Made by a program: the position numbers and the translations under genes
Assembly (NCBI GenBank): GCA_024803745.1
Contig: JANJXV010000025.1
Span: 18,168,610 to 18,232,609, forward strand
Origin: Megascapheus bottae
Taxonomy: Eukaryota; Chordata; Mammalia; Rodentia; Geomyidae
Length of the DNA stretch: 64,000 nucleotides
Direction: 5' to 3'
In this document: positions 13,706 to 23,624 of the stretch, in pieces
Layout of the letters: every line of letters begins with the position of its first letter
How positions within the stretch are numbered: the stretch's first letter is position 1
The notes under the pieces: model-generated
Databases searched by the model: none
Told to the model about the DNA's origin: nothing
The model's input: only the letters and a program-made list of their open reading frames with translations

Positions 13706-13916
13706 GCCCTTTCCAGGTGGCTCACACCTGTAATCCTAGCTACTCAGGAGGCTGAGAACTGAGGATCATGGTTCAAACCTGTGATACTCTTATCTCCAAT
13801 TAACCACCAAAAAGTTGGAAGTGGAGCTCTGTCTCAAGTGGTAAAGTACCAGCCTTGAATCAAAAAGCTATGTGACAAGTGCCCAAGCCCTGAGTCCAGT
13901 CCCCTGGATGGACGAA

Positions 13917-13920
<4 letters not shown>
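13706..13920 (+). mobile_element. SINE-A with CA tail
   Basis: Head and right arm are present. The linker lost the CAGCCTGGGCAGGAAAG part. It ends ACGAACAAA before a CA run. Confidence 0.9.

Positions 13921-13974
<54 letters not shown>
13921..13974 (+). repeat. (CA)n
   Basis: A 27-unit CA run at the tail of the preceding SINE-A. Confidence 0.97.
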
Positions 13975-13975
<1 letters not shown>

Positions 13976-14120
13976 CCGGTTGGGCAGTTGTAGTAAGGAA
14001 ATAAAATCACATTAACACTAGTTCAGAGCCAAATACACAAAAGAGACATAATTAATTGCAGCAATTCTGAACAGAGCAGACAATTTGTAGGCCTGAGAAT
14101 TAAAAAGAGTCCCAGAGATA

Positions 14121-14340
14121 GCAGAATGCTGATGGCTCACATTTGTAATCCTTACTTCCCAGGAGACTAAGACCCGAGGATCATGCTTCAAAACCACCTG
14201 GGCAGGAAAGCCCACAAGATTCTTATCCACAATGAATCACCAAAATGCCAGAATTGAAGCTGTGGCTCAACTAGTAGAGCACCACCAGCCTTGAGTGAAA
14301 AAGCTAAGGGACAGCATCCAGGCCCCAGGAATGGCACGCA
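14121..14340 (+). mobile_element. SINE-A, tail with mixed CA repeats
   Basis: A diverged full copy (GATGGCTCACATTTGTAATCC). It ends in GGCACGCATGCG and CA-rich sequence to 14376. Confidence 0.88.
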
Positions 14341-14376
14341 TGCGTATACCCACACACCCATACCCACAGCCCACAC

Positions 14377-15014
14377 AAGAGTCTCAGGGGAGGACTTAAG
14401 TATAAAGCATTAGAACCACAGGTCCCTCTGCTAATGCATATCCCATTTTCCCTTTGAAAGTGAAGCAAAGACTTAAAAAGGGAAAGCGATTATTTCTGGC
14501 AGGCCACAGAGAGCAGAGAGCTCCCTCTGATCTGCTCTAGACTCACCCAAACAGATGTCCCTCTCCCCCTGAAAGCCACAGATATGGGATGAGGGGTGGA
14601 CCTGGCCCAGGAGAAGCTACAGAGGCCTGGGAGTTGCTGCAACCTGTCCCCCGAGAAGCACTGAGAGAAACCATGAGAAGTTGCAGATGGTTCTAATGGA
14701 CTTCCAAGCATTCTAGCCTGTCCCCATTCCTCCTTCACCTAATTCCAGAGTGACTTTTCTCAGTGACCAAACCTCATAGCTGTGGTCCCTACTTGACTAT
14801 CACCCTGTCTTTATCTCTGTCCCTGCCTCTCTGTGTGTGCCAGTCTTGGGGCTTCCTCTCTGGCTGGCCTAGGATTGTGGTCCTTTTACCTGTATCTCTC
14901 GTAGAGCTGGGACTCTAGGCATATATCACGAACCTCAACCAGTTCTGGGCTTTTAAATGCCAGGGCTGCCTCTTCAGGGCGAGGCTGTGGTGCTGAAGCC
15001 AACACCAATAAGAT
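14377..15014. other. Unique sequence with weak B1-like fragment
   Basis: No exon seen. Around 14838-14940 TCTTGGGGCTTCCTCTC and GGGACTCTAGGCATATATC look like a strongly diverged reverse 7SL/B1 or SINE fragment. Confidence 0.4.
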
Positions 15015-15177
15015 GGGTTTTTTGTTTGTTTGCCAGTCCTGGACTTGAACTCAGGGCTGGGCACTGTTCGTGAGCTTTTGCTCAACCCCTTGAGGTTGTT
15101 GGGATACACAGAAGAATCGAACCCAGGGCTTCATGTACGCTAGGCAAGCACTCTATCACTAAGCTACATTCCCAGCC
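15015..15177 (-). mobile_element. SINE-B, internally deleted, with target-site duplication
   Basis: Right-arm complement (TGCCAGTCCTGGACTTGAAC) jumps to the ID head complement (CGAACCCAGGGCTTC, CTAGGCAAGCACTC). Flanked by CACCAATAAGAT (15003-15014) and CACCAATGAGAT (15178-15189), one mismatch. Confidence 0.87.
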
Positions 15178-15228
15178 CACCAATGAGATTTTTAACTCAC
15201 CATGGAAGGCAGAGTAATAGCCCCTTTC

Positions 15229-15478
15229 CTTTTTTTTTTTTATTTCTTTCTGTTTAAAGGGCTTGACTCAGGGCCTGGGAGCTGTCCCTGAGCTGTTTTT
15301 GCCCAGGCTAGTGCTCTATCACTTTGAGCCACAATGCCACCTTTGTTTTTTGAATGGTTAATTAGAGACAAGAATCTCAGGGTAACTTTTTTTGCCTGGG
15401 TTGGCTTTGAACCACAATCCTCAGATCTCAGCCTCCTGAGTAGTTAGGATTACAGGCATGAGCCACCAGTGCCCAGCT
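15229..15478 (-). mobile_element. SINE-A, full length
   Basis: Poly-T start and a complete complement of right arm, linker and head, ending CATGAGCCACCAGTGCCCAG. Confidence 0.92.
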
Positions 15479-15508
15479 TCTTTCTCTTCTTGTATAAGAT
15501 ACAAATGA

Positions 15509-15699
15509 GGGGCCAGGAGTTTGGCCTAGTGCTTGCCTAGCATGCACGAAGACCTGGGTTCAATTCCTCGGTACCACATACATAGCAAAAAGCAAGGAGT
15601 GGTGCTGAGGCTCAAGTGGTAGAGCTCTAGCCTTGAGAAAGTCCAAGGACAGTGCTCAGGCCCTGAGCCCAAGCCTCACAACTGGCAAAAAAAAAAAAA
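15509..15699 (+). mobile_element. SINE-B with 13-bp target-site duplication
   Basis: ID-like head and right arm with a 14-base A tail, flanked by AAGATACAAATGA at 15496-15508 and 15700-15712 without mismatch. This suggests a fairly recent insertion. The head lost 8-10 bases of its A-box region (TTGGCCTAGTGCTTGCC). Confidence 0.95.
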
Positions 15700-15841
15700 A
15701 AGATACAAATGAATGCTTATTTCCTGGAGCATTTTAGTGATCAAAATGACAGTTAAGAGACCTTCATATAAGGAATCTGGCATTTGCCTGACACCTCCAT
15801 CCCCACCTCTGTCTCCTGTTAGTCTCCCTTCCCCCACTACA

Positions 15842-15844
<3 letters not shown>

Positions 15845-15896
<52 letters not shown>
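15845..15896 (+). repeat. (CA)n
   Basis: A pure CA run after a pyrimidine-rich stretch, with no SINE directly attached. Confidence 0.97.
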
Positions 15897-15898
<2 letters not shown>

Positions 15899-15930
15899 CT
15901 TAGGTACTATATCATTACTGGGAAATACTA

Positions 15931-16133
15931 GCATGGCTGAGTAGAGTGGTAGAGTACTTGCCTAGCATGAAAGAAACCCTGGATTCGAGTCCTCAGTAGC
16001 ACATAACCAGAAAAAGCCAGAAGTGGTGCTGTGGCTCAAGTGGTAGAGTGCTAGCCTGGAGCAAAAGAAGCTTGGGGATAGTACCCAGGCTTTGAGTTCA
16101 AGTCCCAGGACTGGCAAAAAATTAAAAATAAAA
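15931..16133 (+). mobile_element. SINE-B, full length
   Basis: GTAGAGTACTTGCCTAGCATG head, ATAACCAGAAAAAGCCAG junction, complete right arm ending GGACTGGCAAAAAATT. Confidence 0.92.
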
Positions 16134-16187
16134 CCTGCCTATGAAGATGGAGTCCAACACAAACAGATGACAAGGTGAACTTCCTTG

Positions 16188-16282
16188 TGGGGGACTTTTC
16201 TGCCTAGGGTGGTTTTGAACCATGATCCTCACAGATTTCAGCCTCCTGAGTAGCTAGGGTGAACGGCATGAGTCACCTGGCA
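16188..16282 (-). mobile_element. SINE-A head fragment
   Basis: Complement of linker and head only: GGACTTTTCTGCCTAGG to CGGCATGAGTCACCTGGC. Confidence 0.8.
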
Positions 16283-16330
16283 TTCTGTAGCCTTTCTGCA
16301 CCTTGGCATTTACAGAATAGAGACTGTCAG

Positions 16331-16410
16331 GCCAGGCGCATAGCCTAATGGTAACGTGCTCACCCAGCATGCCTGAAGCCTTGGGTTCTATTCCTTGGTA
16401 CCATAAACAC
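16331..16410 (+). mobile_element. ID-like monomer
   Basis: GGCGCATAGCCTAATGGTAAC, CCAGCATGCCTGAAG and GGGTTCTATTCC mark an ID-like unit that runs into a reversed SINE-A. Confidence 0.7.
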
Positions 16411-16604
16411 AGGCCCCGAGGCTTGAACTCTGTGCCTAGGCTGCTGTCCCTGAGCTCTTCAGCTTAAGTCTAGCACTCTACCACAGCACCATTTCAGGTT
16501 TTCTGGTGGTGCATTGGAGGCAAGAGTCTCATAGACTTTTGTGCCCAGGCTGGCTTTGAATCTGAGTAGCTAGGATCACAGGCATGAGCCACCAGCGCCT
16601 GGCT
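16411..16604 (-). mobile_element. SINE-A, internally deleted
   Basis: GAGGCTTGAACTCTGTGCC to CATGAGCCACCAGCGCCTGG. The ATCCTCAGATCTCAGCC segment is missing. Confidence 0.88.
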
Positions 16605-17320
16605 TCTCCATTTCTAAAATAATGGGACTTGCTCACCTCCAGCTCTGGGTCCAGACCTTTCCTGGGTGAGTGCTTTGGGCCCCCACAGTTAAAGCAGTGT
16701 TGGTCTGGAGTTCTAGGAGAGGAGAGGTCACACAAACACTATGTTTTCTCCATTTCATCTCTGATTGGAAAGGCTAACCATCCAGAGAAAGAGGACCCCC
16801 CCCCCCCACATGTGTGGCAGAGCGCAGTGTAGGCCAGCTGCACATTTCCAAGTCTTGGCGCTCCGTTGAGCAACTTGGTTCTTGTCTGGCTTTGTCTGTG
16901 GCTGGCATCATGGACAGGAAAATGAATGGCCGTTGTCATTCTGCCTTTTGTTCCAGTCTATATCCCAGGAATAAGATATGTGAGTGACATTAAATGACCT
17001 GTATATAAAAGCTCTTTGTAAAAAAAAAAAAAAAAAAAAAAAAGACCTGAGTAGCGAGCGCACTGGAACTAGCAGCAAGCTTCCTGCCTGGTCTCCAGGA
17101 AACAGGACTCAGTGAGAGACGGGGGACATCTCCTGCTTTCTGGGGGAGGAAGGGGAGACCTGGCTGCAGGTCCAGCCTTGCAAACAATAAAGCCTCCCCT
17201 TTTCATATAGGGTGCACTTCAACACATGCATTGTACCAGCCTGCTTTGAAGTTTTCCTCTCTGCTCATTTTTCCTTCCCCTCCCTCCCTCCCTCCCTCCT
17301 TCCTTCCTTCCCTCCCTCTT
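16605..17320. other. Unique sequence with A24 and pyrimidine tract
   Basis: A run of 24 A at 17020-17043 follows AAATGACCTGTATATAAAAGC, which resembles an old MIR/LINE tail. 17275-17320 is a CCCT/CCTT tract next to a reversed SINE-B and is probably the complement of its expanded tail. Confidence 0.5.
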
Positions 17321-17515
17321 GCCAGTCCTGGAGTTTGAACTCAGGGTCTAGGCACTGTCCCTGAGATTCTTTTGCTCAGGGCTAGTGTTCTACCACTTGA
17401 GCCACAGCACCACTTCTGGCTTTTTCAGTGTATGTGGTACTGAGGATTGAACCCAGGGCTTGGTACTTACCAAGCATGCTAGGGGAGCACTCTACCACTA
17501 ATCCACCTTCCCAGC
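17321..17515 (-). mobile_element. SINE-B, full length
   Basis: GCCAGTCCTGGAGTTTGAAC through TCAGTGTATGTGGTACTGAG to TCTACCACTAATCCACC. Confidence 0.92.
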
Positions 17516-17697
17516 TTGTCCCTTAAGCTTCTTCTCTCAGGGATAGCACTTCACCACCTGAGCCACACCAATTCTGGCTTTTTGCTGGTTAATTGGAGAT
17601 AAGGGTCTTTCCTGCCTGGGCTGGCTTTGATCCTTGATCCTCAGCTCCCGGCCTCTCAAGTAGCTAGGATTATAGGTATGAACACAGGCACCCAGCT
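17516..17697 (-). mobile_element. SINE-A, 3' truncated
   Basis: Begins within the right arm (TCCCTTAAGCTTCTTCTC) and ends GGTATGAACACAGGCACCC, immediately after the SINE-B. Confidence 0.85.
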
Positions 17698-17699
17698 AG

Positions 17700-17737
17700 T
17701 TTCTATCTATCTGTCTGTCTGTCTGTCTTTCTTTCTG

Positions 17738-17788
<51 letters not shown>

Positions 17789-17873
17789 ACCTACCTTCCT
17801 ACCTACCTACCTACCTACCTGCCTACCCATTTACCCATCCATCCATCCATCCCTCCATCTAATCTATCTATTT
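17700..17873 (+). repeat. Tetranucleotide cluster (CTGT/CTTT/CTAC/CATC)n
   Basis: Adjacent runs of CTGT, CTTT, CTAC and CATC. They read through as a long open frame of serine/phenylalanine/threonine/proline with no coding meaning. Confidence 0.95.
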
Positions 17874-18042
17874 TTGCCAGTTCTGGGGCTTGAACTCAGG
17901 GTCTGTCCTTGGGCTTTCTCAAGGCTAGAACTCTACCACTTGAGCCACAGCACCACTTTTCTCTGTATGTGATACTGAGGAATTGAACCCAGGTCTTTGT
18001 GTATGCTAGGCAAATACTCTACCACTAGGCCAAAGTCCCACC
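17874..18042 (-). mobile_element. SINE-B, near full length
   Basis: GCCAGTTCTGGGGCTTGAAC, TCTGTATGTGATACTGAGG, CTAGGCAAATACTCTACC. A few bases are lost in the right arm. Confidence 0.9.
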
Positions 18043-18668
18043 TGTATTTTAAAAAATTTTTTAAAAAAATATAGACAAGGGAAAGGGTATCAATGTATGT
18101 GAAGTAATGCACCTCTATCTGGTGAATATAATGTAACCCTTCTATTAATTACAATAAAAATATATGAAAAAATACTCAATTTCAAAAAAATATATAGACA
18201 AGGATGCTTTTGAATGTGAGGGGGTGGATGTGCACAAGTCAGATACTGGGTCTATAAACCTGGACTCTCAGATCGGTGCTCTCCTACTGTCACCCTGACC
18301 CCATAAAATATCAGAATCTGAATTTCCAGCCCAGCCCAGCCCAGCATGCTTGGAGAGCTGGGAGGCTGGCCCTTAACCTGAAGCTCCTCAGTGTTTTTCG
18401 ATCCTGGGTTCTTACAGGAAACTCCTGGCTCTTTGGAGTCTGTCTGCTCGTGGTCTTAATTATTTGCATGTACGTGATCTTGCAATCTGCGCCTGGGGAC
18501 TCTTTGAATTACAGATTAATATTCAACTAGCTGGAACGATCTTTCGGAAAGAGCCTTGTAGTAATTAAGTTGGTTAAAGAACACTTCAAACCAACTTTTC
18601 TTTGTTATTTTCTTTTTCAATAGCACACAAGTACTTTAAATTACCAGTGGATGAAAGACCAATTCTGC
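18043..18668. other. Candidate conserved non-coding element
   Basis: After an AT-rich part, 18400-18640 is unique and rich in homeobox/POU-like cores: TTAATTATTTGCATG with octamer ATTTGCAT at 18462-18469, TTACAGATTAATATTC, GTAGTAATTAAGTTGG. No splice-flanked frame is seen. Confidence 0.45.
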
Positions 18669-18758
18669 TGGGTGCCGGAGGCTTCTGCCTGTGATCCTAG
18701 CTACTCATGAGGCTGAGATCTGAGGATCGTGGTTTCAAGCCAGCTCAGGCTGGCAAGT

Positions 18759-18759
<1 letters not shown>
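18669..18759 (+). mobile_element. SINE-A head, truncated, with CA tail
   Basis: Head only, ending CAGGCTGGCAAGTAAA before the CA run. The right arm is absent. Confidence 0.85.

Positions 18760-18798
<39 letters not shown>
18760..18798 (+). repeat. (CA)n
   Basis: A pure AC/CA run adjoining the truncated SINE-A. Confidence 0.97.
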
Positions 18799-18801
<3 letters not shown>

Positions 18802-19419
18802 CAATCCTTTAACAATACTTCCTCATGGTCATTCTGCAAAGATAAAGTACATTGGGAACCCCAGGGGCTAGATGCAGAGTGCAAGGTGGGAAGAAAGAAA
18901 GAAGGGAATGAGTACTTTGTAGGGTGGGCGGCTTGTTGGACCGGCTCACATCTAAGGGTGGAGACCATGTCCCCCAGATTCTGCCCCCTGGTGGAGGTGG
19001 GTGGTCCCAGAGCAGAGGCAATACTGCTTGGCCAGATCCACTAAACAAGAATGCTGGTCATGTTTGATTTTCTAAACAATGAGGGAAGGAGGAAGGAGGG
19101 CTTGAAAAGACTTTGCACACATCTCTAGTTATTTTAGAAAAATAATTTGGGGTGCCAGTGTGGAACAATCTATATTTTAGCCTAAGTGCTCTTGGCTGCG
19201 GCTGTGTATAATTTAGTTATTATTATTATTATCATTATCAACCCAACACAATAGACTGTAAAGTTTGTCACAAGTGATTTGCTATTAACGTAGTACCATG
19301 CTGGTGAATAATTTATTTTCCAGCTAAATAGCAGAAAGTGTTGTAAGAGTGTAAATTCTCTCTGTCACTTGCCTGCCTAGATGTTTTCCTAAACAGAGGA
19401 GAAAGAGTTAGACTCCAAG
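18799..19419. other. Unique block, AT-rich candidate conserved element
   Basis: 19060-19400 is AT-rich and repeat-free apart from a short ATT run (TTTAGTTATTATTATTATT). It includes GATTTGCTATTAACG and GTGAATAATTTATTTTCC. No coding signal. Confidence 0.45.
18981..18994 (-). promoter_or_regulatory. CTCF-like core motif
   Basis: The minus strand reads CCACCAGGGGGCAG, a full match to the CTCF core CCASYAGRKGGCRS, in unique sequence. The motif points left. Confidence 0.6.
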
Positions 19420-19662
19420 CCCAGTGTCCATGACTCACACCTGTAATCCTAGCTACTCAGGAGGCTGAGATCTGAGGATTGTGGTTCAAAACCAGCCTGG
19501 GCACAAAAGTCTGTGAGACTTTTACCTCCAATAAACCACCAGAAAACCGGAAGTGGCATTGTGGCTCAAAATGGTAGAGCACTACACTTTAGGTGAAGAG
19601 CTCAGGGACAGTGCCCAGGCCCAGAGTTCACCCCTCACAACTGACTAACAACAAACAACAAC
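19420..19662 (+). mobile_element. SINE-A, full length
   Basis: CCATGACTCACACCTGTAATCC head, right arm, and a tail of AACAACAAACAACAAC. Confidence 0.9.
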
Positions 19663-19729
19663 AGAAGAGTGGCATTCCAGGACCATGGACTGCTGTCCAT
19701 GGAAAGGGGGCGTAGTCTGTAGGGCTGAC

Positions 19730-20006
19730 ATGTGTGTGTGTGTGTGACAGACAGAGACAGAGAGAGACAGAGAGACAGAAAGTACACTGGGACTTGAACT
19801 TAGGGCCTGATGCTCTTGCTTACCTTTATTTTTTTCACTCATGCCTGGTGTTCTACTGCTTGAATCACAGCTCCATTTCTAGCTTTTTGCTGGTTAATTG
19901 GAGATAAGTGTCTCTTGGCTTTTCTGAAGGATCTGGCTAAATCAGGACCCTCAGATCTCAGCCTCCTCTGTAGCCAGGATGACAGGTGTGTGTCTCTAGC
20001 ACCTAG
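19730..20006 (-). mobile_element. SINE-A with TG/GACAGA tail complement
   Basis: Starts with TGTGTGTGTGTGTG and an AGACAGAGAC run, then ACTGGGACTTGAACTTAGG. Ends in the head complement (GGATGACAGGTGTG). Confidence 0.87.
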
Positions 20007-20637
20007 ATCGGGACAGGTGTGGCAGGGGGAGGGTGGCATGGTTCTCCGGGTGCACTCGGGCTCACTGGTATGACATGGAGGTGCAGCACATGGAAACGGG
20101 GTGCTGGCAGGAATGGTATAGGCACGCCAGGCAGGGCACGGTGACTCATGGTTTCAACCACTGTAACCAGCTGGGCACAGATGTCCTTAGGGATTGTTGT
20201 GCAGAGAAAGGTGACCTCTAAGGACAGGTGAGGAGGGAGGGGACTAAGGAGGAAGCTGGTAGGTGGGTCACTTCCCAGCTGGGGGACTTGGTCCCAATTT
20301 CTTCATCCCAGAAGTCCCCATTTCCTCATGTGTGAAAATGGCATTTGGAAAAGAGAAACCCAGCATGCAAAGACCATGGAGGTGGGGTACAGTCGCTTGC
20401 ATTCGCATGCACACTTGAGGTCCCACACAGCCCACCCCTGAACCTGAGCATCCGATAGGACACGCCTCCAACAGGCCTCATGACTCTGCACACATCACCC
20501 CTTCTGAGTTTCCCCATCTAGAGGGGACAAGGAGAGCGCCCCATCACAGGAAACTATGGATGTGAACCCCACCGTGCAAGCAGGGAGGGGAGAGGTCTAG
20601 TGAATGCAAGCAGTAATTATCATCCTTATCATTTTCA
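20007..20637. other. Unique intronic sequence
   Basis: GC-balanced sequence with no recognised repeat or splice-flanked frame. Confidence 0.4.
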
Positions 20638-20745
20638 ATCATCCTAAATGGCCAACAGCAGGAAACTGCCTCGGCAGATTATGACATATCCACAGAATAT
20701 TATGCAGCCATTAAAAATGTAATTAGGTGGCAAATGAAATAATGA
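20638..20745 (+). mobile_element. Ancient L1 3'-end remnant
   Basis: CCTAAATGGCCAACAGCAGG followed by ACAGAATATTATGCAGCC and ATTAAAAATG matches the general 3' end pattern of old mammalian L1/HAL1. Confidence 0.65.
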
Positions 20746-20913
20746 TTATGTCCCTGCTGTTAAGGGGGTGAGGGGGAGACATGCTGTCACATACCTAGGC
20801 AGACATTATGAGAATAAAGGTTGGCTTCTGAAGACAGAAGGCAAAATGATGAGAAGAAATAAATGTTTGTTTTTTAAACTCTTTTTTTTTTTCAGTTAAA
20901 AAATAAAGGTGAA

Positions 20914-21140
20914 TAGGGTCGGGAATTTGGCCTAGTGGTAGAATGCTTGCCTAGCATGCACAAAGACCCGGGTTCGATTCCTCGGTACCCCACATACATA
21001 GCAAAAAGCCAGAAGTGGTGCTGAGGCTCAAGTGGTAGAGTGCTAGCCTTGAGAAAGTCCAAGGACAGTGCTCAAGCCCTGAGCTCAAGCCCAGGACTGG
21101 CAATAAATAAATAAAGAAACAAACAAACAAACAAACAAAC
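20914..21140 (+). mobile_element. SINE-B with target-site duplication
   Basis: Well preserved (GACCCGGGTTCGATTCCTCG retains a perfect ID B box), with an AAAC-type tail. AAAGGTGAA flanks it at 20905-20913 and 21141-21149. Confidence 0.95.
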
Positions 21141-21170
21141 AAAGGTGAAGTCAGAGAATCAAAGAGGGTC

Positions 21171-21303
21171 TTTCCTATGATCCTAGCTACTCAGAAGTCT
21201 GGGTAAGGAAGTTTGTCAGTCTTCACCAGCAAAAAGCTGGAAATAGAGCTGTGGCTCAAGTGGTAGAACACTAGGCTTGCATAGAAAAGCAAAGGGATAG
21301 TAC
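21171..21303 (+). mobile_element. SINE-A, heavily deleted, with CA tail
   Basis: Short head (TCCTAGCTACTCAGAAG), shortened linker, right arm to AAAGGGATAGTACG, then alternating TACATG and CA sequence. Confidence 0.85.
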
Positions 21304-21315
21304 GTACATGTACAT

Positions 21316-21317
<2 letters not shown>

Positions 21318-21350
<33 letters not shown>

Positions 21351-21363
21351 CACACACACACAC
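21318..21363 (+). repeat. (CA)n
   Basis: A CA run with one TG interruption, at the SINE-A tail. Confidence 0.96.
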
Positions 21364-22100
21364 GTTAGTGGCTTAAGGTTCCTAGGAACTTCCAACTTTT
21401 ACATCTGGAAGCCCAGAAGCTCTTTCTTCTTGCTCTCTGAGGGATAGCTCTCAGTGTGGGCCTGCCCTGAGTTTTCAGGGGGACATCTGACCTCCCACCA
21501 AGCTAAGGCCTTAGCACAAACATCCTCACATTCTGCCCCAGCAATGTCAAAGTAGTCCAGCTGACTCCTCTTTTTGCTTAATTTGTGCCCATCGATTTCC
21601 TATTTTTAATTAATAATTCTAATTATGATGCAGCAAATTTACCCAACGGCCATGCCTGAATTAATCAGGGCCTATTGATTGGGGCTGCAGAGTTATCCCA
21701 CAGTTTCTGACACCATCGATTTCCTGCTGGGAACAAATAAGGAAACACATGGAGGGCAGATGCAGCTGTCATCTCCCCAGTGCTAAGAGCCCTAAACTGG
21801 GCCCTGACCCACGCTGCCACCCTCTGCACCCACCGGGCAGCCATCACCACCATGGCCACTAGGTGGCAGTGTTGCCCCTGGGGAGCCTTGGAATTGGCAG
21901 GCAGTCCTGGTGGCAAAGACGGGCCAGCAGGGCCTGTACCCGAGCAGGATCTGTACCAGTCAGCAGGACTGGGTTTTGTTCTGCGTGGGTTTAAGAATCT
22001 GCTGTTGTATAACCATAGGGGTTGGGGGGGGTCAGTTTTGGTTCAGGGCCATTTTGGGGCCCAAATAGGTAGGATTACAGGCACCCTTATGTTACTAGCA
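21364..22100. other. Unique block with AT-rich conserved-looking core
   Basis: 21540-21720 holds TTTTTAATTAATAATTC and TAATTATGATGCAGC, homeobox-type cores in unique sequence. 21780-21990 is GC-rich and carries a CTCF-like site. A short head-complement scrap (TAGGATTACAGGCACCC) lies at about 22069-22085. Confidence 0.45.
21853..21871 (+). promoter_or_regulatory. CTCF-like motif
   Basis: TGGCCACTAGGTGGCAGTG matches the CTCF core CCASYAGRKGGCRS on the plus strand and its flanks in general layout. It is unique sequence, not part of a SINE. Confidence 0.62.
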
Positions 22101-22285
22101 TTTTTCTTTTCTTTTGCCAGTCCTAGGGCTTGAACTCAGAGCCTGGGCACTGTTCTTGAGCTTTCTCAAGGATAGTGCTCTACCACTTGAGCCATAGCAC
22201 TACTTCTGACTTTTTCTGTGAACATGGTACCAAGGAATCGAACTCAGGGTTTTGTGCAAGCACTCTACTTCTAAACCCTTGTCAC
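22101..22285 (-). mobile_element. SINE-B, near full length
   Basis: TTGCCAGTCCTAGGGCTTG through GTGAACATGGTACCAAGG and CGAACTCAGGGTTTTGTGC. The end of the ID head is shortened. Confidence 0.92.
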
Positions 22286-22349
22286 CCCGACCAGCAGCAC
22301 CCTACTGGATTGATCCGATAGCTCGTAGAAACTTAGAAATTGCAAGCTT

Positions 22350-22608
22350 GCATGTGTGCACATATGCATGTACACATCAGACCTGGGATTTGAACTCAGG
22401 GACTGGTTGCTTGTCCCTGAACAACTTCTCAAACTTTTGCTCTACTGTTCTACTACTTAAGCCACAGCTCCACTTTCAACATTTTTGGTAGTTTATTGGA
22501 GATGAGTCTCACAGGATCTCCTGCCTGGGCTGACTTTTGCACTGTGATTTTCAAATCTCAGCCTCCTGAGTAGCTAGGATGGCAGGTGTGAGCCACTGGG
22601 GCCCAGCT
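22350..22608 (-). mobile_element. SINE-A with mixed TG/CA tail complement
   Basis: GTGTGCACATATGCATGTAC leads into GGGATTTGAACTCAGGG. Ends GCAGGTGTGAGCCACTGGGG. Confidence 0.88.
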
Positions 22609-22881
22609 GTTATAACTCTTCATTGAGGAAGGTGAGGGTCACGTGGGTAGATTGGATGCATCAAAGGGACTGCACTTGGATTTAGACCAGCCTGGCGCTA
22701 GATGTAAGACGGGTAACCCCTTGCTGGATAATTGATCACTCTTACAATCAGTCATTTCACGCTTACTGAACATTCGCTGTGGTCTAGCATAGAGAAATGA
22801 ACAGGACAAAAAGAAACATAGTCCCTAGGACAAGAAAATCACTTTCAATGGACAAGGGAGTCATAAAAAGAATAGTATTCT

Positions 22882-23082
22882 GACCAGATGCTGGTGGCTC
22901 ACGCCTGTCACCCGAGCTACTCAGGAAGCTGAGATCTGAGGATCGAAGTTCAAAGCCAGACCAGTCAGGAAAATGTGAGACTCTTATCTCCAATGAACCA
23001 CCAAGAAGCCAGAAGTGGAGCTATGGCTCAAGTGCTAGTCTTACACAAAGAAGCTCAGGGACAGTGCCCAGGCCCTGAGTTC
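22882..23082 (+). mobile_element. SINE-A with GC/CA tail
   Basis: Complete head and arm (GATGCTGGTGGCTCACGCC to CCAGGCCCTGAGTTC), then alternating purine-pyrimidine sequence. Confidence 0.92.
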
Positions 23083-23097
23083 GCATGCGCGCGCGCG

Positions 23098-23164
<67 letters not shown>
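23083..23164 (+). repeat. (GC)n(CA)n
   Basis: About 82 bases of strictly alternating purine/pyrimidine, a GC run then a CA run. The composition favours Z-DNA. Confidence 0.96.
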
Positions 23165-23170
<6 letters not shown>

Positions 23171-23624
23171 ATATCAGTAATTTCCTCATCTAAATAGAGA
23201 GAGCAAGGGATTGACCCCCAGAAAATCTGAAGAAAATACATGAAAACCATTTAGTCCAGTGTCTACAACACACGGCAGCCCAGCAACTATGCAGTCCCCC
23301 GATGGAGGAAGCAGGATTGTGGCAGACTAACGGGTGAGCTGCTTCCCTGTACCCGTGGATACACACCTGCTGTGGGCAGGAGCTAAGCTAGGCTACCTGG
23401 GAGCTGCAACACAGCCCTGAGTTGCAGCCTGAGAGTTTGTCAGGAAGAGCCCCCACTTTTCCCTGCCCCAAACCCTGTTATCATCACAACATTTACTTTC
23501 CCAGGGAAGTTGGGGATAGGGGGCATTCTAGAAGATTCCTCTGAGACTGCACTTTTGGGGTGTCTAGGCAAGAGAGGGTCCGTGTGTTACAACAGAGAGG
23601 CAGCAGCAGCAGTGGTCTTCACTG
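23165..23624. other. Unique intronic sequence
   Basis: About 460 bases, no recognised repeat except a short CAG run near 23601-23612. No exon. Confidence 0.45.

Noticed and set aside
17020..17043. A24 run as the tail of a processed pseudogene
   Set aside because: No upstream frame matching a known protein and no clear target-site duplication. The preceding sequence looks more like an old MIR/LINE end.
17627..17893. 88-residue frame rich in serine, phenylalanine and proline
   Set aside because: It is a translation of the CTTT/CTAC/CATC microsatellite.
20914..21140. tRNA-like A and B boxes in SINE-B as real tRNA genes
   Set aside because: Part of a dimeric SINE with a target-site duplication. 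No complete cloverleaf or anticodon arm can be supported by eye.
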